DNA of 10,938 nt from CBDCWA01 sp046048295 (GTDB lineage Bacteria > Pseudomonadota > Alphaproteobacteria > Rhizobiales > Hyphomicrobiaceae), in assembly GCA_046048295.1 (NCBI GenBank), contig JBJOGJ010000128.1, positions 1-10,938 on the forward strand. The letters are read 5' to 3'. A program made the position numbers and the translations under genes. The notes under the pieces were generated by a model. It did no database searches, was not told the origin of the DNA, and saw only the letters and a list, made by a program, of their open reading frames with translations. Positions 6,235-10,938 of the stretch are shown piece after piece. How positions within the stretch are numbered: position 1 is the first letter of the stretch; each line of letters opens with the position of its first letter.

Positions 6235-7284
6235 ATGCACCAACTCACACTTCAGCGGCCAGCCCCGCTCGGCCCCGACCCCGTTGCCGGGCTGCGCAGT
6301 GATTGGACCAAGATCCTCAAGCCCTACCGTACGCCGTGCAACCGGCGCAGCATTTTCGAGTTGCTGGTCACCGTCGCGCCCCTGGTCGGCCTGTGGACGC
6401 TGGCTTGGCTCGCGCTGCAGGTCAGTTACGTACTGACGCTCGCGCTCGCGGTTCCGGCAGCCGGACTGCTCGTCCGTCTCTTCCTCATTCAACACGACTG
6501 CGGCCACGGCGCCTTTTTCACCAGCCGGAAGGCGAACACCTGGCTCGGCCGCGTGCTCGGTGTCTTTACACTCACGCCCTACGACCTCTGGCAGCGGAAG
6601 CATGCCCTCCATCACGCCACCAGCGGCAACCTCGGGGAGCGTGGCATGGGGGACGTGGCGACACTGACGGTCGCCGAGTACCGCGCGCGTTCTTGGTGGG
6701 GACGCCTCGTCTACCGGCTTTACCGCCATCCCGTCATCATGTTCGGTCTCGGGCCGGCCTACCTCTTTCTGTTGAATCACAGGCTGCCGTCGGGAATGAT
6801 GCTGAACAACGGCTTGTGGCCGTGGGTCAGTGCCATGGGAACGAACGTCGGGATTGCCGGCGTGGCAGTTTTCCTTGCCTGGTGCGTCGGCTGGCAGGCA
6901 TTCTTGCTCGTCCAGCTTCCCATCACCCTTCTGGCTGCGTCCATTGGCGTCTGGCTGTTCTACATCCAGCACCAGTTCGAAGACACCTACTGGGCGTCTT
7001 CCGAGGACTGGAACCATCAGGATGCCGCGCTGCTCGGCAGTTCCTACTACGAGTTGCCACGGATACTGCGCTGGTTCACGGCCAATATCGGCGTGCATCA
7101 CGTCCATCACCTGACCAGCCGAATTCCGTTCTACCGGCTACAGAAGATTCTCCGCGATCATCCGGAACTGCGCAACCTGCGCCGCATGACGCTGCGCGAC
7201 AGCCTGCGGACCGTGGGGCTCAGCCTTTGGGATGAACACCGCCAGCGCCTGGTGCGGTTCAGCGATGTGCGGATGGCGCGTTAG
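6235..7284 (+). CDS. Membrane fatty acid desaturase (three-histidine-box, acyl-lipid type)
   Basis: A 349-residue integral membrane protein of the fatty acid desaturase superfamily, a di-iron enzyme that uses O2 and two electrons to introduce a double bond in an acyl chain. The histidine boxes are complete: HDCGH (87-91), HALHH (123-127) and HHVHH (288-292), with HQFED (246-250) as an extra conserved site. Hydrophobic segments lie at about 42-62, 64-85, 166-181, 203-222 and 224-245. The spacing is that of delta-12/omega-type acyl-lipid desaturases, but regiospecificity cannot be read. A carotenoid-modifying role is less likely because no carotenoid genes are near. No clear Shine-Dalgarno precedes the ATG at 6235, but no other plausible start exists before the conserved region. 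No ferredoxin or reductase gene is adjacent. Confidence 0.92.
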   Translation: MHQLTLQRPAPLGPDPVAGLRSDWTKILKPYRTPCNRRSIFELLVTVAPLVGLWTLAWLALQVSYVLTLALAVPAAGLLVRLFLIQHDCGHGAFFTSRKANTWLGRVLGVFTLTPYDLWQRKHALHHATSGNLGERGMGDVATLTVAEYRARSWWGRLVYRLYRHPVIMFGLGPAYLFLLNHRLPSGMMLNNGLWPWVSAMGTNVGIAGVAVFLAWCVGWQAFLLVQLPITLLAASIGVWLFYIQHQFEDTYWASSEDWNHQDAALLGSSYYELPRILRWFTANIGVHHVHHLTSRIPFYRLQKILRDHPELRNLRRMTLRDSLRTVGLSLWDEHRQRLVRFSDVRMAR

Positions 7285-7306
7285 GTCTGTATTCCTGCAA
7301 TAGACC
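7284..7306 (+). terminator. Weak hairpin at the desaturase stop codon
   Basis: GGTCT (7284-7288) pairs with AGACC (7302-7306), extended by ATT (7291-7293) with AAT (7299-7301) and a two-base bulge. It starts on the last base of the TAG stop and is the only structure I see between the convergent desaturase and phoD genes (83-base gap). It lacks a T-run, so a terminator role is uncertain. Confidence 0.25.
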
Positions 7307-7367
7307 GGCCGGAATGACGATCTGCGATCGCCCCGGCGCGACAACGGTTTCGAAGGCACGTTTCTGG

Positions 7368-8954
7368 CTATTGCCCAGGATGCAGGCCCCGGCGTCCCCA
7401 CTCGACGGGGAAAGTGGCGCGTGTCCGGATCGGCGCACCCGGCTTCGAGACGTAGTCGACAACCCGGTAGGCCGCCTCGCAATTCGTGCGCGTCAACGTG
7501 CAGGTCACATAACCGCGCTGGCGGTTGTAGAACTTGATATGAGGGTTCGCGCCAAGTATCCGCCGGCCTGTCTTCGTCATGTCGGCTCCATCCCCGCCCG
7601 ACGCCAGCGATGTACCGATGAACTCGGCACCGACGATCGCAGAATTCGGATTGTCGAAGTCCTGATGCAGGTTCCCGGCCCAGTTGGAATGTACGTCACC
7701 GGTAATCACTATGGGATTGAGGCTTTGCTGCTTGGCCAGAAGGTCGAGAATTAGCTGGCGTTCGCCCGCGTAGCCATCCCACTTGTCCATGTTGAGGCGA
7801 AACCCCTCAACCTGGGGCTTCAGCCGCTGCATCATGGGAACCTGCTGCGCAATCATCTGCCAGCGCGTCTCGGACCGCGCCAGACCATCCAACAGCCACG
7901 CTCTCTGCGCTGCGCCTAGAATTGTATTCTTCGGGTCCAGTGATTGGGCGCAGCGCGACGCGTTCTTATATTCCGTATACGAACCGCATGGTTGTATGGA
8001 CCTGTACTGCCGGGTATCGAGGACATTGATCTCGGCGAGCGAACCCAGCGCGAAGCGCCGGTAGAGCCGCATGCCGGGACCGTTCGGACGGCACATGGCC
8101 CTTAAAGGAAGATGTTCGAAATAGGCCTGGTAGGCGGCGGCGCGGCGCCGCAGAAACGACTTTCTGGAGGTCCTGCGCTTTCGGTCCACGTCGCCAGCAT
8201 AATCGTTAATGACCTCATGGTCGTCAGTGGTCGCAATCCATGGAAACGCAGCATGTGCGGCTTGTAGATGCGGGTCCATTTTGTAGAGGGCATAGCGCTT
8301 GCGATAGCCATCGAGCGTGATGGCCTCATCGCCATTGTGCATTCTCGTATAGCCGGCGCGCGCCTTGGTCTCGTAAATGTAGTCGCCAAGGAACACCACG
8401 AGCCTGATGTCTTCTTCTGAAAGATGGCGGTGCGCCGTGAAAAGCCCCTGCTCGTAGTGCTGGCAGGAGGCGAAGGCAAGCTTGAACTTGTCAAGCGGCT
8501 TGCCAGGAGCAGGCAAGGTACAAGTCCGCCCTACGGGGCTCGCTTCTGTCCCGGCGCGAAAGCGATACCAATACCAGCGGTCCGGCTCCAAACCCCGAAC
8601 CTCCACGTGCACCGAATGGGCGCTCTCGGGCCGCGCCATGACGACGCCTTTCTGCACGATGGTACGCATGCTCTCGTCGCCCGCCAGTTCCCAAACGACC
8701 GGCACTTCGACCGCGGGCATGCTCCGCTCGCTGAGCGCGTGCGGTGCCAGCCGCGTCCAGAGCACCACGCTGTCGCTGCCAGGATCGCCAGAGGCGACGC
8801 CGAGCTGAAACGGGTACTCTGAAAACGCACGCGCTGCGGTTGCCCTGTAGAGGAAGGGTGGAGCGGCCAGCAGGCCAGTGGCAGCCAAGCCCGCAATAAT
8901 GCGGCGCCGGCTAATGCCTGACTGCGCCGGCATCCACTTTTTCTGCTGCGCCAT
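7368..8954 (-). CDS. phoD: PhoD-family alkaline phosphatase/phosphodiesterase, Tat-exported
   Basis: A 528-residue secreted metallophosphatase that releases phosphate from phosphomonoesters or diesters outside the cytoplasmic membrane, with Ca2+ and iron in the characterised family. The N-terminus has a twin-arginine signal, ISRRRIIAGLAATGLLAAPP (residues 14-33), with cleavage probably near ATAARA-FS (38-44). The PhoD N-terminal domain spans about 46-148 (YPFQLGVASGDP at the start). The catalytic domain spans about 155-505 with ASCQ (C164), GDYIYE (190-195, D191), TDDHEVINDY (243-252) and GDVHSNW (419-425), which are the metal-binding positions of the family. The ATG at 8954 has no strong ribosome site, and M8 is a possible alternative. 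It is convergent with the desaturase. No Pho box was recognisable upstream. Hand-counted GC over twelve 60-base lines averages about 61%, a little below the downstream SDR gene. Confidence 0.93.
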   Translation of the reverse strand: MAQQKKWMPAQSGISRRRIIAGLAATGLLAAPPFLYRATAARAFSEYPFQLGVASGDPGSDSVVLWTRLAPHALSERSMPAVEVPVVWELAGDESMRTIVQKGVVMARPESAHSVHVEVRGLEPDRWYWYRFRAGTEASPVGRTCTLPAPGKPLDKFKLAFASCQHYEQGLFTAHRHLSEEDIRLVVFLGDYIYETKARAGYTRMHNGDEAITLDGYRKRYALYKMDPHLQAAHAAFPWIATTDDHEVINDYAGDVDRKRRTSRKSFLRRRAAAYQAYFEHLPLRAMCRPNGPGMRLYRRFALGSLAEINVLDTRQYRSIQPCGSYTEYKNASRCAQSLDPKNTILGAAQRAWLLDGLARSETRWQMIAQQVPMMQRLKPQVEGFRLNMDKWDGYAGERQLILDLLAKQQSLNPIVITGDVHSNWAGNLHQDFDNPNSAIVGAEFIGTSLASGGDGADMTKTGRRILGANPHIKFYNRQRGYVTCTLTRTNCEAAYRVVDYVSKPGAPIRTRATFPVEWGRRGLHPGQ

Positions 8955-9037
8955 AGGTCGTCAGCCCACTCGATGAGTGTGAAAACTCTTTCCGCTCGCC
9001 GGCCTGGAAACCTCGATAACGGTGGTCTTCTCAAGCA

Positions 9038-9065
9038 GCAGGACGCCGGAGCCCCCGCATCCTGC
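9038..9065 (-). terminator. Stem-loop downstream of the SDR gene (weak terminator candidate)
   Basis: In the minus-strand transcript GCAGGATGC pairs with GCGTCCTGC over nine positions, one of them G-U, around a ten-base GC-rich loop. It begins 20 bases past the SDR stop, in the 130-base gap before phoD. No T-run follows, so it may be a Rho-dependent end or an mRNA 3' stabiliser rather than an intrinsic terminator. Confidence 0.3.
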
Positions 9066-9084
9066 TCCCGGGTACCAGCCAGCC

Positions 9085-9861
9085 CTAGTACGCCTCGCCC
9101 TTGAAGATCGTCTGGCCGCCGTCGATCCTGATATCGGCGCCCGTCACGAACGACGACATGTCGCTCGCCAGGTAGAGCGCGCCCTCTGCGATTTCCTCGA
9201 CCGTGCCGGTCCGCTTCATCGCCTGGTGCACGCCGCGGATCTCGTTCGACTTCTCGTGCGTGCCGTAGCGGCGGAGGCTGCGCTCTGTCTCGATCGGCCC
9301 AGGCGAAATCGTATTGAAGCGGATGTTCTCCGGCCCGTAGTCGAGCGCCATCACCCGCGTCATGTGATGGATCGCCGCCTTCGTCGTGCAATAGCCCATC
9401 CGCCCGTGCAGCGCGAAATGGCCGTGGCTCGAGGCGATATTGACGATCGTGCCGCCGCCCGCCTTGCGCATCTCCGGCACTGCATATTTGCACATCAGGA
9501 AGTAGCTCGTCAGGTTGACCGCGAGCGTGTTGTTCCAGTCCTCGAGGGGAAGATCCTCTACCTTCGCGTCAGGTGTCACTGCCGCCACGGCGTTGACCAG
9601 CGTCGTCACCTTGCCGAAATGACTGACAGCCTCCGCGACGGCCGCCTTGGCCTCTTCCGCGTTGGCGACGTTGGCCTTGAACGCCACCGCCCTGCCACCC
9701 TTCGCCTTGATGTCCGCCGCCACCTTCTCGGCTGCGTCGAGCCGGAGGTCGGTCACCAGCACCGCCGCGCCTTCCGACGCGAACCGCCGCGCGATCGCGC
9801 CTGCAATTCCGCCGCCGCCGCCCGTCAGCACCGCAACCCGTCCATCCATCAACCCAGCCAT
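9085..9861 (-). CDS. Short-chain dehydrogenase/reductase (classical SDR)
   Basis: A 258-residue cytoplasmic NAD(P)-dependent oxidoreductase. The tetrad N116 (AVNLTS), S144 (NIASS), Y157 and K161 (YCTTK) is intact, as are ISPGPIETE (185-193) and the C-terminal TGADIRIDGGQ (240-250). D38 at the end of the second strand suggests NAD(H) rather than NADP(H). The glycine-rich loop TGGGGGIAG (13-21) has Ala20 where the third glycine is usual, and the NNAG motif reads NAVA (90-93). The start is fixed by GGGAGG seven bases before the ATG at 9861 (MAGLMDGRV); the frame continues upstream to 10020 but that part is unlike the family. The substrate is unknown: the sequence resembles the many alphaproteobacterial FabG-like and glucose-dehydrogenase-like SDRs. 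It is divergent from the TPR-oxygenase gene, with a 97-base gap. Confidence 0.92.
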   Translation of the reverse strand: MAGLMDGRVAVLTGGGGGIAGAIARRFASEGAAVLVTDLRLDAAEKVAADIKAKGGRAVAFKANVANAEEAKAAVAEAVSHFGKVTTLVNAVAAVTPDAKVEDLPLEDWNNTLAVNLTSYFLMCKYAVPEMRKAGGGTIVNIASSHGHFALHGRMGYCTTKAAIHHMTRVMALDYGPENIRFNTISPGPIETERSLRRYGTHEKSNEIRGVHQAMKRTGTVEEIAEGALYLASDMSSFVTGADIRIDGGQTIFKGEAY

Positions 9862-9896
9862 GATCATGCCTCCCGTTGGTCGTTCAGTTCGAGCGT

Positions 9897-9902
9897 CATA
9901 TA
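9897..9902 (-). promoter_or_regulatory. Possible -10 element for the SDR gene
   Basis: Read on the minus strand this is TATATG, in an AT-rich island 36 bases before the SDR start codon and inside the divergent gap. The hexamer 17 bases upstream (ACCTCG) is a poor -35, so the call is tentative. It fits a leader of about 30 bases carrying the GGGAGG ribosome site. Confidence 0.22.
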
Positions 9903-9958
9903 TTGCAGGCGAGTGGGGTCGAGGTCCATCGCCCCAATGCGTTCTGACCCGGAGCATC

Positions 9959-10938
9959 ATGCCCACACCCGACCCGACCGAATTCCAGCGTCTCGCAGCC
10001 GAGGCGGTCGCCCACCACACCGCCGGCCGCCTCGACGCGGCTGAGGCTGCCTATCGCGCCGCCCTCGCGATGGCGCCCGGCCACCCGTCGATCACCCACA
10101 ACCTTGCCACCATCGCCGCCAAGCGTGGCAACCACCGCGCCGCCATCGCACTCTTCGACGCTGTCCTCGGCGCCGAGCCATTCCACGTTTCGGCCCACTA
10201 CAACCGCGCTGCCGCGCTACAGTCGGCGGGCATGATGCGTGCCGCGATCGACGGCTATCGCCAGGCTGCCCGCCTCGAGCCCGCGCACTACGACGCCCAT
10301 CGCAACCTCGCCTTTCTTTACCTTGCCGAGGGCGAGCGCGGCCGGTCACTCGACCACTTCGCCCGGACCTGTGAACTGCGCCGCGGCGACGACCATAGTG
10401 CGATCGCCAATGCCTCCCTCACCCACGCCACGCGTGACAAGCTCATCCACGACGCGGCGCAGTTCCGCTACCTCGCCGGCCGCCACCGCGATGCGCGCCG
10501 CTTCGAATTGCTCGCCAAGTGCTACGAGGATGTCGCCCGCGACTTCGCCTCTGAGCCTTCGCCCCTCTCGCCAGCCCAGCGCGATCTGATCGGCGCCGAC
10601 TACAACACCGCCATCAACGTATTCGGTGCGGCAGAGATTGCCGGCCCCGCAATCGATCCGACGCTCGACTGCGGCCGGATCGCCGCCGACCTTGCATCCC
10701 GCGACACCGCGGTCATCGACAGCCTGCTCACGCCCGACGCCTTCGCGCGCCTGCACCGGTTCCTGCTCGAGAGCACCATCTGGCACGACTTCTCCCACAT
10801 CGGCGGCTTCGTCGCATCCTACCTCGAGGACGGTCTCGCCTCACCGCTGTTCCTGCAGATCATCGACGAACTGCGCGCCGCGCTGTCACCCATCCTTGCC
10901 AGCAAGCCGCTCGTACAGGCCTGGGCGTTCAAGGGCCT
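9959..10938 (+). CDS. TPR-repeat protein fused to a 2OG-Fe(II) oxygenase-like domain (3' end outside window)
   Basis: An open frame of 326 codons runs off the right edge. The N-terminal part holds about four tetratricopeptide helix pairs: residues 7-40, 44-74, 78-111 and 112-140, with the usual signs such as GRLDAAEAAYRAAL, YNRAAALQSAGM and HRNLAFLYLAEG. A helical linker (150-215) follows. From about 250 the text TAVIDSLLTPDAFARLHRFL, TIWHDF and GGFVASYLEDGLASPLFLQI resembles the start of TPR-linked 2OG-Fe(II) oxygenases (prolyl/aspartyl hydroxylase-like). The HxD and distal His iron ligands would lie beyond the window edge, so catalytic competence cannot be judged. GGAG at 9951-9954 lies four bases before the ATG at 9959. 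It is divergent from the SDR gene and high in GC (68-82% in the three lines counted). No signal peptide. The target is probably a protein or peptide, by analogy only. Confidence 0.82.
   Translation, partial: MPTPDPTEFQRLAAEAVAHHTAGRLDAAEAAYRAALAMAPGHPSITHNLATIAAKRGNHRAAIALFDAVLGAEPFHVSAHYNRAAALQSAGMMRAAIDGYRQAARLEPAHYDAHRNLAFLYLAEGERGRSLDHFARTCELRRGDDHSAIANASLTHATRDKLIHDAAQFRYLAGRHRDARRFELLAKCYEDVARDFASEPSPLSPAQRDLIGADYNTAINVFGAAEIAGPAIDPTLDCGRIAADLASRDTAVIDSLLTPDAFARLHRFLLESTIWHDFSHIGGFVASYLEDGLASPLFLQIIDELRAALSPILASKPLVQAWAFKG

Noticed and set aside
6160..7110. Minus-strand 316-codon frame opposite the desaturase gene
   Set aside because: The plus strand encodes a clear desaturase with all histidine boxes. 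The antisense text is rich in Pro, Arg, Gly and Glu with no family signature, as expected for a shadow in high-GC DNA.
7368..8954. phoD as a recently transferred gene because of lower GC
   Set aside because: Hand counts of twelve 60-base lines average about 61%, against about 65% in four lines of the SDR gene. The difference is too small, and no mobile element or repeat flanks it.
8955..9084. Pho box in front of phoD
   Set aside because: I looked for tandem TGTCA-like repeats on the minus strand and found none, so phosphate control is not shown by the sequence.
9862..10020. Longer N-terminus for the SDR
   Set aside because: The frame is open upstream, but GGGAGG is correctly placed for the ATG at 9861, the extra residues do not resemble SDRs, and they would overlap the divergent TPR gene.
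9022..10044. Plus-strand 340-codon frame opposite the SDR gene
   Set aside because: It is Arg/His/Ala-rich shadow text. The SDR on the other strand has an intact catalytic tetrad and a strong ribosome site.

Overview
The window looks like ordinary chromosome of an alphaproteobacterium, most likely of the Hyphomicrobiales (Rhizobiales) type. GC content is high, and three of the small genes belong to families that I know essentially only from Alphaproteobacteria: DUF2093, DUF1192, and DUF1465/RcdA, the adaptor for degradation of the cell-cycle regulator CtrA. I see no tRNA, rRNA, CRISPR array, insertion sequence, integrase or phage gene.

Left part (1-4069), core housekeeping: the 3' part of xseA (exonuclease VII large subunit) runs in from the left edge. 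It is followed by a DUF2093 gene that has a good sigma70-like promoter just upstream. A PIG3-type quinone oxidoreductase lies on the minus strand, and its stop codon shares a CTAG with the DUF2093 stop. Divergent from it is a DUF1192 coiled-coil gene. Next comes a 307-base gene-free stretch with a perfect intrinsic terminator, two further hairpins, an exposed CCUCCC and a near-consensus CtrA box; this looks like a small RNA gene. rcdA follows, then yqgE convergent to it.

Middle part (4265-7284), plus strand: a secreted stand-alone DsbD-N-like protein divergent from yqgE, a TauD/TfdA-type Fe(II)/2-oxoglutarate dioxygenase of unknown substrate, and a membrane fatty acid desaturase with all three histidine boxes.

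Right part (7368-10938): a Tat-exported PhoD-type alkaline phosphatase and an SDR dehydrogenase, both on the minus strand. Divergent from the SDR is a TPR protein whose C-terminal part starts a second 2-oxoglutarate oxygenase domain before the window cuts it off.

The genes do not form one pathway. DNA repair (xseA), cell-cycle proteolysis (rcdA), envelope redox (DsbD-like), lipid modification (desaturase) and phosphate scavenging (phoD) sit side by side, mostly as single-gene units on alternating strands. The best candidate for something undescribed is the putative small RNA between the DUF1192 gene and rcdA, together with the CtrA-like box in front of it.
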